A DNA stretch of 64,000 bases, from positions 1,813,001 through 1,877,000 of the forward strand of contig NZ_CP041243.1 of NCBI RefSeq assembly GCF_006547065.1. Reading direction: 5' to 3'. Below, in pieces: positions 25,996 to 34,728 of the stretch (position 1 is the stretch's first letter; the number at the start of each line of letters is the position of its first letter). The position numbers and the translations under genes are program-made. The notes under the pieces are model-generated. The model did not search any database and was not told the DNA's origin. It worked only from the letters and a program-made list of their open reading frames with translations. This DNA comes from Brevundimonas sp. M20. GTDB taxonomy: Bacteria; Pseudomonadota; Alphaproteobacteria; Caulobacterales; Caulobacteraceae.

Positions 25996-26955
25996 TCAAA
26001 GGGCCGTTCGATCGTCCTGTCCGGCCCGCAACAGGCGACGCCGGTATTCCGTCGGCGCGTGACCCGACCAGCGCCGGAAGGCCTTGCTGAAGGCGGCCTC
26101 GGACTCATAGCCGGCCGCAGCCGCCAGTTCGGCGAGCGGCACCCGGCGCGTCGCCAGATCGCCGGCGGCGCGGAACATCCGGTGACGGGTCAGGTAATCG
26201 AGCGGGGCCTGGCCGGTGACGGCGCGGAACCGGGCGGCGAACCGGGACCGCGACATGCCGGCCTCGCGCGCGAGCAGTTCCACCGACCAGCGGCGTTCCG
26301 GCGTCCGGTGAATGGCCGAAAGGGCCCCGGAGATCTCGGGATCCGCCAATCCCCTCAGCCACCCCGCCGGCGCCTCGCTCGACGTCAGCTGTCGCCGGAT
26401 CACTTGTGCGAGCAGCAGGTCCGCCAGCTTGCCGCCGACGCCCTCCGCCCCGGGCGCGCGCGTGCGGATCTCCCGATCCAGCAAGCCGGCCAAGGCCTGG
26501 AGGTCCGCGTCCGACCGCGCCACCATGACCGACGGCAGCCCTTGCAGGAACGGGTTGGGGCGGGGATCGTGGAAGGCGAAGACGCCCGAGATCAGGACGG
26601 TTTCCGGAGCGCCTTCGCCCAGTACCAGATCGCAGGTCTTGAACCGTTCGCCGGGGCTCCAGCGGCCGAGGCCTTCACGGGCCACGATCTCGCTCCAGGG
26701 CCGGGTCCGGGCGCCGGGGCCGGACAGGAGCAGATGGGGATCGCCGTGCGACAGAACGGCCACGTCGCCCTCCCCGAGCCGGCGGGGCTCGCCGAGCGCG
26801 TCGGCGACGACCCATGCCTCTCCGCTCACAACCAGATGAAACGGGGCGCCCTGAAGGTCCGGCTTGGCGTAACCCCAGTCGCCTCTCAGCGTCATGCGCG
26901 AGAAGACCACGCCCTGCAGGCGCAGATCCGAGAAGACGTCGTCAATCAGCGCCAA
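25996..26955 (-). CDS. AraC family regulator with cupin sensor
   Basis: A 319-residue regulator. N-terminal cupin-type sensor (PF12852-like: FHLVVSGEAWVVAD, LGEGDVAVLSHGDPHLLL, TCDLVLGEG) and C-terminal AraC HTH pair (LLAREAGMSRSRFAARFRAV, LAAAAGYESEAAFSKAFRRW). It is unrelated in its sensor domain to the AraC_N proteins at the left end. It sits just upstream of paoABC on the same strand and may control them in response to an aldehyde or small aromatic; that is inference from position. Confidence 0.92.
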   Translation of the reverse strand: MALIDDVFSDLRLQGVVFSRMTLRGDWGYAKPDLQGAPFHLVVSGEAWVVADALGEPRRLGEGDVAVLSHGDPHLLLSGPGARTRPWSEIVAREGLGRWSPGERFKTCDLVLGEGAPETVLISGVFAFHDPRPNPFLQGLPSVMVARSDADLQALAGLLDREIRTRAPGAEGVGGKLADLLLAQVIRRQLTSSEAPAGWLRGLADPEISGALSAIHRTPERRWSVELLAREAGMSRSRFAARFRAVTGQAPLDYLTRHRMFRAAGDLATRRVPLAELAAAAGYESEAAFSKAFRRWSGHAPTEYRRRLLRAGQDDRTAL

Positions 26956-27028
26956 TCCGTCCCTCCTTCACGCGCGTGCGCAACGGCGCCGGCGCCGCGG
27001 ACGCGCATCGATCCAAGCGCGGTCCCGC

Positions 27029-27538
27029 TCAGAGCTCACGCCCCAGAAGACGATCGACCGACCAACGGCCGCCGCCCTGCACGGCGATCCACAGTGCTAT
27101 AAAGCCGAGGATCAGGGGATACTCGACGCCCCGGTCGATCCAGGGATAGATCGGCCCCAGAGCCAGGCAGATGACCGCCATCTGCACGGCCAGCATGGGG
27201 GCGAACAGCCGGGTGGCGAACCCGGCCGCGACGGCCAGGCCGCCGAAGGTCTCCAGCAGGGCGACAAGGGCCGCGAGTTCTGGCGCGAAGGGCAGACCTA
27301 GGACGTTTCCGATCAGGTTCGTGGAGCCGGCCATGGGGTCCGCCATCGATCCGTGAGCGGTTCCCAGCAGCTTCGGCACGCCGTGGGTTACGATGGTGAG
27401 GCCGAAGGCCGCGCGCAGCATCGCCGAGGCGACCGGGCCCGCGACCGCATAGAAGGGCCCCAGGGCGGGAATGAGAAGCCGGGCGTCTCGCCCGGCCGGG
27501 CCGCGCGGATCGGGGATGGGCAAGCGGACCTCCTGCAC
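27029..27538 (-). CDS. DoxX family membrane protein
   Basis: A 169-residue protein with four membrane helices: ASAMLRAAFGLTIVTHGVPK, LAALVALLETFGGLAVAAGF, RLFAPMLAVQMAVICLALGP and YPLILGFIALWIAV. DoxX pattern (HGxxKLLG in the first helix region, GGxxxxxGFxTR in the second). It is divergent from the LysR regulator at 27645, its likely controller. DoxX proteins are linked to redox and thiol homeostasis; the exact role is not established. Confidence 0.88.
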   Translation of the reverse strand: MQEVRLPIPDPRGPAGRDARLLIPALGPFYAVAGPVASAMLRAAFGLTIVTHGVPKLLGTAHGSMADPMAGSTNLIGNVLGLPFAPELAALVALLETFGGLAVAAGFATRLFAPMLAVQMAVICLALGPIYPWIDRGVEYPLILGFIALWIAVQGGGRWSVDRLLGREL

Positions 27539-27644
27539 GCCGTGGAAACAGGAGGGTCAGGGTAGCTGGTTCGCGGGAGACGACTAGTCCGGCGATCCGG
27601 ACATCACTATTCCGAAATATTGAACAATCCGCTACCAGCCGGCC

Positions 27645-28559
27645 ATGGACCGGATCGACATCATGCGCCTCTTCGTCCGCATCGTGGAGCGCGGCAGCTT
27701 CACCGCGGCCGCGGTCGACCTCGGCCTGCCGCGCGCGACGGCGACCACGGCCATCCAGCGGCTGGAGCGCGATCTCGGGGTTCGTCTGCTCGAGCGCACG
27801 ACGCGCCGCGTCAGGCCGACGCTCGACGGCGCCCTGTACCAGGAGCGCTGCGTCCAGCTGCTGGCGGACCTCGACGAGGCGGAGACCATCTTCCGCAACG
27901 CCGAACCCCGCGGCCCCCTGCGTGTCGATCTCCAGGGCACGCTCGCCCGCTTCTTCGTCTTGCCGGCCCTGCCGGACTTCATCGCCCGCTACCCCGACAT
28001 CACCCTGAATCTCAGCGAGGGCGACCGGATGGTCGACCTGGTCGCGGAAGGCGTCGACTGCGTCCTGCGCGCGGGCGACCTGCCCGATTCCGGCCTCGTC
28101 GGACGCAAGGTGGCGAGCTTCGAACAGGTCACCGTGGCGAGTCCGGACTATCTCGAGCGGCACGGCGAGCCCCTGACGCCGGACGACCTAGAAGGTCATC
28201 TGATGGTCGCCTATACGGCCTCGGCGACCGGCAAACCCTATCCACTGGAGTTCGGGGACGCCCCTCTCGTCCGCGAAGTCCCCCTGCCCTTCAAGATCGT
28301 GGTGCGGGGCGCAGAGACCTATACGGCCGCCGGCCGGGCGGGCCTTGGCCTGATCCAGATCCCGCGCTACCGCGTCGTTCGCGAGATCGCGGCGGGCGCC
28401 TTCCTGCCGGTCCTCGCCGAGACGCCGCCGCCGCCGATGCCGGTCTACGTCCTCTATCCCCACAACCGGCATCTCTCGTCGCGCCTTCGCGCCTTCGTCG
28501 ACTGGATCGCCGAGGTCTTCCGGGTCGCCGCGCCCGAGGGAACCGGTTCCGGGGACTGA
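27645..28559 (+). CDS. LysR family transcriptional regulator
   Basis: A 304-residue LysR-type regulator: wHTH at residues 2-60 (IMRLFVRIVERGSFTAAAVD, LGLPRATATTAIQRLERDLG), then the periplasmic-binding-like effector domain (GPLRVDLQGTLARFFVLPAL, DFIARYPDITLNLSEGDRMV, DLVAEGVDCVLRAG, GLGLIQIPRY). This is the CrgA/AaeR-like subgroup. It is divergent from the DoxX gene (106 nt apart) and 186 nt upstream of the iorBA-like genes on the same strand, so it could also control those. Confidence 0.93.
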   Translation: MDRIDIMRLFVRIVERGSFTAAAVDLGLPRATATTAIQRLERDLGVRLLERTTRRVRPTLDGALYQERCVQLLADLDEAETIFRNAEPRGPLRVDLQGTLARFFVLPALPDFIARYPDITLNLSEGDRMVDLVAEGVDCVLRAGDLPDSGLVGRKVASFEQVTVASPDYLERHGEPLTPDDLEGHLMVAYTASATGKPYPLEFGDAPLVREVPLPFKIVVRGAETYTAAGRAGLGLIQIPRYRVVREIAAGAFLPVLAETPPPPMPVYVLYPHNRHLSSRLRAFVDWIAEVFRVAAPEGTGSGD

Positions 28560-28672
28560 ACGCCCTGAAGGCGGTCCCGGCGCTGTCGAAGGGGGCCGCG
28601 ATCGCCATCCCGGGACGCCGCAGGGTTGGCCGAAGTGGGCGAGCGGGAGGATCAGGCAAATAAATCCGATGA

Positions 28673-28689
28673 TCCGATATATTGTCGGA
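28673..28689. promoter_or_regulatory. candidate operator upstream of iorB
   Basis: TCCGA-N7-TCGGA (TCCGATATATTGTCGGA) is an inverted repeat 57 nt before the chosen iorB start. It contains a single CGATAT half-site resembling those of the candidate ModE boxes, but the matching right half is missing. Confidence 0.35.
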
Positions 28690-28745
28690 GGCCGTCCCGG
28701 CCGATGCTGCCGGCCCTGGAGCAGGTGTTCGAAGGGCTTTTGATC

Positions 28746-30929
28746 GTGACCCGATCTCCGAAATCGACGAACGCCGGTCCCGTCGGGACGGACAAGCCGC
28801 GACGCCGGCTCTTCACGCGTCGGCGCGTCCTGACCACGGGCGGGGTGGTCGTCGGCGGCGCCCTCGTGCTGGGCACGGCCGGCGCCAACATCACCCGCAT
28901 CCTGGGCGCCGGCGCGGTGCGGCCCGAGGACAGCCCGTTCGGCCCCTACCTCCGCATCGAGGCCGACGGTTCGGTGATCGTCGCCAACGCCTTCCAGGAA
29001 ATGGGCCAGGGCGTCCACGCGGGGCTGGCCGCCATCGTCGCCGAGGAGCTGGACGCCGACTGGGACCGGGTGCGGGTCGAGACCGCCCCGGCCAACGCCG
29101 CCGTCTACGGGGTCCAGGGCACGGCGGGCTCCAACACCATCGCCACCTCCTGGGACCGCATGCGCAAGGTCGGCGCCGCGGCGCGGGCCATGCTGGTGCA
29201 GGCCGCCGCCGCGCGGTGGAACGTGTCCCCCGCCCGCCTGACGGTCGCCGACGGCGTGGTCCGGCACGCCGCGTCCGGCCGGTCCGCCGGCTTCGGCGAA
29301 CTCGTCGGGGCGGCCGCGGCGTTCGAGCCGCCGCAGGACCCGCCCCTCAAGCGGCCGAACCAGTTCACCCTGATCGGCACGCCCCGCGTCCGGCGGCTGG
29401 ACAGCCTGCCCAAGAGCACCGGCGCCCAGATCTACACCCAGGATGTGCGCCTGCCGAACATGCTGACGGCCATGGTCGCGCGCTCGCCGCGCTTCGGCGG
29501 CCGGCTGCGGCGGTTCGACGACCGCGACGCCCGGCGGGTCCCCGGCGTGGTCGACGTCTTCGCCATCCCCACCGGGGTGGCCGTGGTCGCCGAACACGCC
29601 TGGGCCGCGCAGAAAGGCCGCGAGGCCTTGCGGATCCTGTGGGACGACAGCGAGGCCGAACGCCGCTCGGACGCCGAGATCGCCGCCTGGTATCGCGACA
29701 TCGCGGACGGGCGGGTCCAACACGGCTCGACGGCCTTCGGCGCCAAGGGCGATCCGGACGCCGCCTTCGCGGGCGACCTGTTCGAGACCTCGATGACCCT
29801 GCCCTTCCTCGCGCACGGGCCCATGGAGCCGCTGAACTGCGTGGCCCAGGTCGACGGTCTCGACGTGACCCTCTGGTCCGGGACCCAGCTCCAGACCCCC
29901 GACCAGGTGGCCGTGGCCGCGGCCATGGGCACGGCGCCCGGACGGGTGCGGATCAACACCCTGTCGGCCGGCGGCTCGTTCGGGCGGCGGGGGGTGCTCG
30001 GGGCGCATTATTCGGTGGAGGCGGCGCGGATCGCCCGCCGCACCCAAGGACGGCCGGTCAAGGTGCTGTGGAGTCGCGAGGACGACATGGCCGGCGGCGT
30101 CTACCGCCCCATGGCGCACCACAAGATCACCGTCGCCGTCGATGAGGCCGGCTATCCGAAGGCGTGGCGGCACCGGGCGGTCGCCCAGGCGCTGCTCCCC
30201 GTCGTGCCGCCACAGCAGACCATCGAAGGCGTCGAACCGTCGCCTTATCTTGAGTTCGCAGAAACCGTCGACTGTCGCGTCTACAGTCCCCGGCTGGCGA
30301 TCTCCACGGGCTTCTGGCGATCGGTGGGCCACTCCCACACCTTCACCGCGCTCGAGCACGCCATCGACCAACTGGCGCGACGGGCGAACATCGATCCCGC
30401 CGACTATCGGCGGCACATCTATTCGCGCGTCAACGCCCGCTCCTATCTGGACGTGCTCAACCTGGCCTGCGAGCGGGCCGGCTGGGGCGGGCCGATAGAG
30501 TCGGGGTGGGCCCGCGGCCTGGCGGTCGGCCGATGTTTCGGGACGACGGTCGCCCAGATCGCGGAAGTGACCCTCACCCCGGCCGGGCCGCGCGTCCGCC
30601 GCGTGGTCGCGGCGGTTCACTGCGGCATCGCCGTGGCTCCCGACCTCGTGGCCGCGCAGATCGAGGGCGGGATCATCTACGGCCTGAGCGCCGGCCTCTA
30701 CGGTGCGGTGCGCTTCCGCGACGGGATCGTTCAGAACCCGAACTTCAAGGATTATCGCTCGGTGCGCATGCATGAGGCGCCCGAGATCGAGACCTACATC
30801 GTGCCCTCTGCGGACCCGCCCACGGGCGTCGGCGAACCCGGAACCCCGCTGATCACTCCCGCCGTCGCCAACGCCCTGCTCGTCCTGACGGGCAAGGCGA
30901 CGCGGCGCACCCCCCTCATCGAGGCCTGA
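28746..30929 (+). CDS. iorB: isoquinoline 1-oxidoreductase-type molybdopterin subunit, Tat-exported
   Basis: A 727-residue single-gene Mo subunit of the IorB type. A Tat signal (RRRLFTRRRVLTTGG, then VVVGGALVLGTAGA) precedes two Moco-binding halves: VANAFQEMGQGVHAGLAAIV, GTAGSNTIATSWDRMRK, FLAHGPMEPLNCVAQVDG, LSAGGSFGRRG, and the catalytic Glu in TGVGEPGTPLITPAVAN. IorB-type subunits have a rearranged domain order relative to XDH. The GTG at 28746 (TRSPKSTNAG) is chosen; an ATG at 28704 is possible. Followed by iorA and a di-haem cytochrome, so electrons probably go to the respiratory chain. Substrate unknown. Confidence 0.9.
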   Translation: MTRSPKSTNAGPVGTDKPRRRLFTRRRVLTTGGVVVGGALVLGTAGANITRILGAGAVRPEDSPFGPYLRIEADGSVIVANAFQEMGQGVHAGLAAIVAEELDADWDRVRVETAPANAAVYGVQGTAGSNTIATSWDRMRKVGAAARAMLVQAAAARWNVSPARLTVADGVVRHAASGRSAGFGELVGAAAAFEPPQDPPLKRPNQFTLIGTPRVRRLDSLPKSTGAQIYTQDVRLPNMLTAMVARSPRFGGRLRRFDDRDARRVPGVVDVFAIPTGVAVVAEHAWAAQKGREALRILWDDSEAERRSDAEIAAWYRDIADGRVQHGSTAFGAKGDPDAAFAGDLFETSMTLPFLAHGPMEPLNCVAQVDGLDVTLWSGTQLQTPDQVAVAAAMGTAPGRVRINTLSAGGSFGRRGVLGAHYSVEAARIARRTQGRPVKVLWSREDDMAGGVYRPMAHHKITVAVDEAGYPKAWRHRAVAQALLPVVPPQQTIEGVEPSPYLEFAETVDCRVYSPRLAISTGFWRSVGHSHTFTALEHAIDQLARRANIDPADYRRHIYSRVNARSYLDVLNLACERAGWGGPIESGWARGLAVGRCFGTTVAQIAEVTLTPAGPRVRRVVAAVHCGIAVAPDLVAAQIEGGIIYGLSAGLYGAVRFRDGIVQNPNFKDYRSVRMHEAPEIETYIVPSADPPTGVGEPGTPLITPAVANALLVLTGKATRRTPLIEA

Positions 30930-30932
30930 CCC

Positions 30933-31391
30933 ATGCGCTACACCCTCACCGTGAACGGGGCCGCCCATGTCGTGGACGCCGATCCCGGCATGCCGCTGCT
31001 GTGGGTGCTGCGCGATCTCCTGGGGCTCACGGGCTCCAAATACGGATGCGGTGTCGCCCAGTGCGGAGCCTGCACCGTGCACATCGACGGGTCTCCGCGC
31101 CGGGCCTGCAGCGTCGCGGTGTCGGCGGTCGACGGCGCCGTGACCACGATCGAGGGCGCTTCGGGGCCGGTGGCGGAAGCTATCCGGGCCGCCTGGGTGG
31201 CGCGGGACGTGCCCCAGTGCGGCTTCTGCCAATCGGGTCAGGTGATGAGCGCCATCGCCCTGCTCAACGCCGTCCCCCGTCCGGACGATGACGACATCAA
31301 CGCCGCGATGACGGGCAACATCTGTCGTTGCGGGACCTACGGCCGCATCCGGGCGGCCATCAAGGACGCGGCCGCCGCCGCAGGAGGCTGA
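30933..31391 (+). CDS. iorA: isoquinoline 1-oxidoreductase-type [2Fe-2S] subunit
   Basis: A 152-residue iron-sulfur subunit: plant-type [2Fe-2S] site [17 protein letters not shown] with RRACSV, and the second site [15 protein letters not shown] with GNICRCGTY. There is no signal peptide; it would be co-exported with IorB. It lies 3 nt after iorB and one nucleotide before the cytochrome gene. Conserved [20 protein letters not shown] is typical of IorA rather than XDH small subunits. Confidence 0.94.
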   Translation: MRYTLTVNGAAHVVDADPGMPLLWVLRDLLGLTGSKYGCGVAQCGACTVHIDGSPRRACSVAVSAVDGAVTTIEGASGPVAEAIRAAWVARDVPQCGFCQSGQVMSAIALLNAVPRPDDDDINAAMTGNICRCGTYGRIRAAIKDAAAAAGG

Positions 31392-31392
31392 G

Positions 31393-32076
31393 ATGGCGCG
31401 TGAACCCGGTCGCCGCAGTTTCCCGCGCCGCCACCCGATTCTCACCGGTCTGGCCGTCCTGATCGTCGGCTTCGTCGCCTGGTCGTCAGTAAACAGCTAC
31501 CTCCACCGGCCCGAACGGGAGGACATCGCCCCGGTCGAGGCGACGCGCGCGATCGATCATCTTCAGCCGGTCGCCGCCTTCGCCAGCATCCCCGACGAGG
31601 CCAGCCGGTCCGTCGCCCTCTTCAATGAGGCCGGGCGGGTGATCCAGCATCCCCGCTGCATGAACTGCCATCCGGTCGGCGATCGCCCGACGCAGGGCGA
31701 TCGGATGCGGCCGCACGAGCCCTGGGTCACGCGCGGCCCGGACGGTCACGGCGCGCCGGGGCTGGAATGCAAGACCTGCCACGGCTTCACCAATTTCGAC
31801 CCGTCCGGCGTGCCCGGCGATCCGCACTGGGCCCTCGCGCCGGCGGACATGGCCTGGCAGGGCAAGACGCTCGGCGAGATCTGTCGGCAGATCAAGGACC
31901 GCGCGCGCAACGGCGACCGCAGCCTCGATGACATCGTGCGCCACATGGCCGAGGACGGGCTGGTGGGCTGGGCCTGGAACCCCGGCGGCGCCCGCACCCC
32001 CGCTCCCGGCACCCAGCAGGAGTTCGGCGCGCTGATCCGCGCCTGGGTCTCCACCGGAGCCCAGTGCCCGGCGTAA
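31393..32076 (+). CDS. membrane-anchored di-haem cytochrome c partner of the Ior enzyme
   Basis: A 227-residue protein with one N-terminal membrane helix (ILTGLAVLIVGFVAWSS, residues 16-32) and two CxxCH haem sites, CMNCH and CKTCH. These attach two haems in the periplasm. The order iorB-iorA-cytochrome with 1-3 nt gaps indicates one transcript and suggests it accepts electrons from the [2Fe-2S] subunit. Proteins of this type are annotated as isoquinoline 1-oxidoreductase subunits in related genomes. Confidence 0.85.
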   Translation: MAREPGRRSFPRRHPILTGLAVLIVGFVAWSSVNSYLHRPEREDIAPVEATRAIDHLQPVAAFASIPDEASRSVALFNEAGRVIQHPRCMNCHPVGDRPTQGDRMRPHEPWVTRGPDGHGAPGLECKTCHGFTNFDPSGVPGDPHWALAPADMAWQGKTLGEICRQIKDRARNGDRSLDDIVRHMAEDGLVGWAWNPGGARTPAPGTQQEFGALIRAWVSTGAQCPA

Positions 32077-32157
32077 CATGCGCCCGTTGGAGGCAGGCGC
32101 GCTCGGCCGGCGGCCCGCCCCGTTCGGGGAGTATGCGGTCCACGCCGCTCTGTACGC

Positions 32158-32721
32158 CTATGCGGCCAGCGCTCCGATGGCTTGGTCCGCCTGGGCGATC
32201 GCCGCATCGCGCTGTTCGGGCCCGACCAGAATCCCCTCGGCGATGACAAACTCCGGCGTCACCCCGATGAAACCGAAGACGGTGGTCAGATAAGTCTCGG
32301 CATGCTCGGCCGCCCGCCTTCCGGTGTCGGCGCCATAGAAGCCGCCCCTGGACACCGCCACGATCACCCGCTTGTCGCCCGCCAGCCCGACCGGGCCCGC
32401 CTCCCCGTATCTGAAGGTCCGGCCCGCCACCAGGATGCGATCAATCCAAGCCTTAAGCTGGCTGGAGACGTTGAAATTGTACATCGGCGCCCCGACCACG
32501 ACGACGTCGGCGGCCAGGAACTCCTCCAGCACCGGCGTCGTCTGCTCCGCCGCCGGCAGGTCGGCCAGGGTCAGGTGCCCGAGCGGCTCCGCGGCCAGGT
32601 CGCGATAGGTCGTCTCGAGCGCCGGATCGCCTTCGCGCAGGCGCGCCACGATGTCCGCCGTCAGCTTGCGGCTGACCGATCCGTCGCCGGTGATGGCGCT
32701 GTCGATGTGCAGCAGTTTCAT
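32158..32721 (-). CDS. azoR: FMN-dependent NADH-azoreductase / NADH:quinone oxidoreductase
   Basis: A 187-residue flavodoxin-fold enzyme. [20 protein letters not shown] (FMN phosphate loop), [20 protein letters not shown] and [10 protein letters not shown] are AzoR motifs. It reduces quinones and azo compounds by two electrons, protecting against electrophiles. The ATG at 32721 is chosen because upstream codons have no AzoR features. It is divergent from an HxlR regulator, a classical pair (as with YodB/AzoR1 in Bacillus), with an inverted repeat between them. Confidence 0.95.
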   Translation of the reverse strand: MKLLHIDSAITGDGSVSRKLTADIVARLREGDPALETTYRDLAAEPLGHLTLADLPAAEQTTPVLEEFLAADVVVVGAPMYNFNVSSQLKAWIDRILVAGRTFRYGEAGPVGLAGDKRVIVAVSRGGFYGADTGRRAAEHAETYLTTVFGFIGVTPEFVIAEGILVGPEQRDAAIAQADQAIGALAA

Positions 32722-32730
32722 TCTGTAACT

Positions 32731-32761
32731 CACTTCCGGTTTGTGCCCGGTGACGGAAGTG
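32731..32761. promoter_or_regulatory. candidate HxlR operator
   Basis: CACTTCCG (32731-32738) and CGGAAGTG (32754-32761) form a perfect 8-bp inverted repeat with a 15-nt spacer, 10 nt upstream of the azoR start and 57 nt from the HxlR start. Confidence 0.5.
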
Positions 32762-32818
32762 CGATAAGGGCCGACCGCCCGCAAGACGGCACATTCTAGT
32801 AACCCAAGGCACACCCAG

Positions 32819-33199
32819 GTGACCGACAACGCCATCGCCCACACCGCAGAACAGTGCATGCGCGTCAGCGACGTCCTGGCCCGGGTCGGCGACAAATGGA
32901 GCATCCTGGTCATCGCCGCCCTCGGCGAGCGCCCCTACCGCTTCAATGAACTGAAGCGGGCGATCGAGGGCGTGTCCCAGCGTATGCTGACCCTGACGGT
33001 GCGGGGTCTGGAACGCGACGGCTTCATCACCCGTACGGTGACCCCCAGCATCCCGCCGCGCGTGGACTACGCCCTGACCGACCTGGGACGTTCGGTGCTT
33101 GAAGCGGCCCGGACCATGGGCGAGTGGGCCGCGACCCACCGCGCCACCGTCGAGGCGGCGCGCCAGGCCTTCGACGCCCGGGCCGCGGAGGCCCTGTAG
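32819..33199 (+). CDS. HxlR family transcriptional regulator
   Basis: A 126-residue winged-helix regulator ([68 protein letters not shown]). GTG start at 32819. A cysteine in the N-terminal helix region ([12 protein letters not shown]) is placed as in HxlR/YodB/QorR members that sense quinones or aldehydes by thiol modification; sensing here is inferred. It is divergent from azoR and converges on the hemerythrin gene, with the stop codons abutting. Confidence 0.94.
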   Translation: MTDNAIAHTAEQCMRVSDVLARVGDKWSILVIAALGERPYRFNELKRAIEGVSQRMLTLTVRGLERDGFITRTVTPSIPPRVDYALTDLGRSVLEAARTMGEWAATHRATVEAARQAFDARAAEAL

Positions 33200-33811
33200 T
33201 CAGATCGCCAACTGGTCGCCCCTGAGGGTCAGAACCGGCACGACGATCTCTTCCTCATCCCACAGATGACGGTTGATCAGGCGCGTTCCGCGTTCGACCC
33301 GGTCGGCGAGCGCTCCGGCCAGCGGTCTCAGATCCGTTGTCGCCCCCGCCCGGAGCAAGGCGTTGGCGTCGTCCGCCATCCCCGCCAGCAGCGCCTCGAT
33401 CTGGTCGTGGTCCCGGTCAAGCAGGGCGAAGCCCTCCGTCATGCGCGGTTCCGCCGCCGTCAGGAGCGGGAAGGCCTGGCGGGTCTCCCGCTCGTGGTGA
33501 TGGTGCAGATGGGTCAGCATCTGTCTCAGCCGGGGCGTGGCCGCGCCGCGGTAATCGGCCGCCTCGATCCGTCCTTCGCGCCACAGGGCGCCGATCTCGC
33601 CCAAGGCCGTCATCTGTCCCCGGAACCAGTCATGGACCTCTAGCCAGTGACGCGCCGTCGGATGGATCTCCAGGGCCGGCCACTGCGCGCGCGGATAGAC
33701 GGCCTCCAGATAGCGGAAGGCCTCCGGCAGGGCCTGGCGCGTAACCAGATTGTCCGAAAGCGCCCACGCCTTGTCCGGAGGACTGGGCGGGCCTGGCCCA
33801 AGCTCGGGCAT
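33200..33811 (-). CDS. hemerythrin-domain protein
   Basis: A 203-residue protein with metal-ligand His/Glu motifs of a hemerythrin-like four-helix bundle: WLEVHDWFRGQMTALGEIG, LTHLHHHHERETRQAFPLL, FALLDRDHDQIEALLAG and LINRHLWDEEEIVVPVL. Such proteins bind a di-iron site and act in O2, NO or iron sensing or repair. It abuts the end of the HxlR gene. The 157 nt upstream to the TetR gene show no obvious regulatory repeat. Confidence 0.88.
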   Translation of the reverse strand: MPELGPGPPSPPDKAWALSDNLVTRQALPEAFRYLEAVYPRAQWPALEIHPTARHWLEVHDWFRGQMTALGEIGALWREGRIEAADYRGAATPRLRQMLTHLHHHHERETRQAFPLLTAAEPRMTEGFALLDRDHDQIEALLAGMADDANALLRAGATTDLRPLAGALADRVERGTRLINRHLWDEEEIVVPVLTLRGDQLAI

Positions 33812-33968
33812 CGTCGATCTCCTCAGCCGTGATCACAATTATCCCTACCCAGATGGCGCCGGCTCGCGCCCGCCCCAAGAAGGCACAGCTGTGTGACTGT
33901 CCCTCGTCGCCCGCCTCGCCGTGTCTCGACGGGGTTGAGCGCCCAGGAGACGCTCGCGGCTGCCTGGT

Positions 33969-34610
33969 TCAACGGCCCGGCCACATCTCCAGGAACGTGT
34001 CGGCTATGTCTCGCAATTCCCGCTCGTCGGCTCCGCTACCGGCCGCGACCAGCAGGCCGTCCGTGGCCGCCTTCAGGGTCAGCGCGAGGCGCCGTGGCGT
34101 GTAGGGCGGCGGGATGTCGCCGTCCAAAGCGGCCCTTTCGAAACGGGCGATGAGTTTTTCGCGCCAGAATCGGCTGCGCTGCACGACGAAGTCTCTGACA
34201 CTCTCGTCGCCGGGCGCATGGCTCAAGGAGTGGACGATCCCCATGCTGCCCTTCGGATCGCTCGTATTCGTTTGAAGGGCGATCGCGCCGGACAGCAGAT
34301 GCGCCGCGACGCCGCGCGTGGTCGGCTGCTTCAGCGCGTCGGACATATAGGCGGTCTTCTCCCGCTCGTAGAGATCCATAACCTGACGGAACAGGCCCTC
34401 CTTGTCGCCGAAGGAGGCGTAAAGAGTGGCGCGGCTGATCGCCATCGCCTCGATCAGCGCACCGATGCTCGCGCCCGCGTAGCCGTGCCGCCAGAAGATG
34501 CGCATCGCTGCCACGAGCGCCTCCTCGTGGTTGAACTGCCGGGGCCGCCCCCGCGCCGGAAAGGCCTTCGGCAAGCTGGTCGGCTTGGTCTCGATCCTGG
34601 CGCCCGTCAT
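33969..34610 (-). CDS. TetR family regulator
   Basis: A 213-residue regulator: HTH at about residues 27-75 (EEALVAAMRIFWRHGYAGAS, IGALIEAMAISRATLYASFG, DKEGLFRQVMDLYERE), then a ligand domain (GSMGIVHSLSHAPGDESV, FWREKLIARFERAALDGDIP). It is divergent from the NTF2-like gene at 34729. Two near-identical 18-bp elements between them are very likely its operators. Confidence 0.93.
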   Translation of the reverse strand: MTGARIETKPTSLPKAFPARGRPRQFNHEEALVAAMRIFWRHGYAGASIGALIEAMAISRATLYASFGDKEGLFRQVMDLYEREKTAYMSDALKQPTTRGVAAHLLSGAIALQTNTSDPKGSMGIVHSLSHAPGDESVRDFVVQRSRFWREKLIARFERAALDGDIPPPYTPRRLALTLKAATDGLLVAAGSGADERELRDIADTFLEMWPGR

Positions 34611-34633
34611 GCAGTCCCCGCAGCCCGGTTGAT

Positions 34634-34678
34634 TTTTGGAACGATCGGTCTAGTCTCGGGTTTTGGAACGACCGGTCT
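34634..34678. promoter_or_regulatory. tandem TetR operator copies
   Basis: TTTTGGAACGATCGGTCT (34634-34651) and TTTTGGAACGACCGGTCT (34661-34678) differ at one base and are 27 nt apart. Each contains an imperfect dyad around CGATCG/CGACCG. They fill the divergent region between the TetR regulator and the NTF2-like gene, where a repressor would block both promoters. Confidence 0.65.
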
Positions 34679-34728
34679 GGAAAGACTTGTCCCACCCCCC
34701 CGGTCCATTCGCAACCAGAAAGGCGACC

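Noticed and set aside
28675..28698. A third ModE box in front of iorB
   Set aside because: Only the left half-site CGATAT is present; the sequence at the right-half position (CGTCCC) does not match.
28188..31445. A 1085-codon open frame on the minus strand opposite iorB and iorA
   Set aside because: It is antisense to two recognisable genes and its translation is His/Arg/Gly-rich without any domain. Very GC-rich DNA commonly leaves such frames open.
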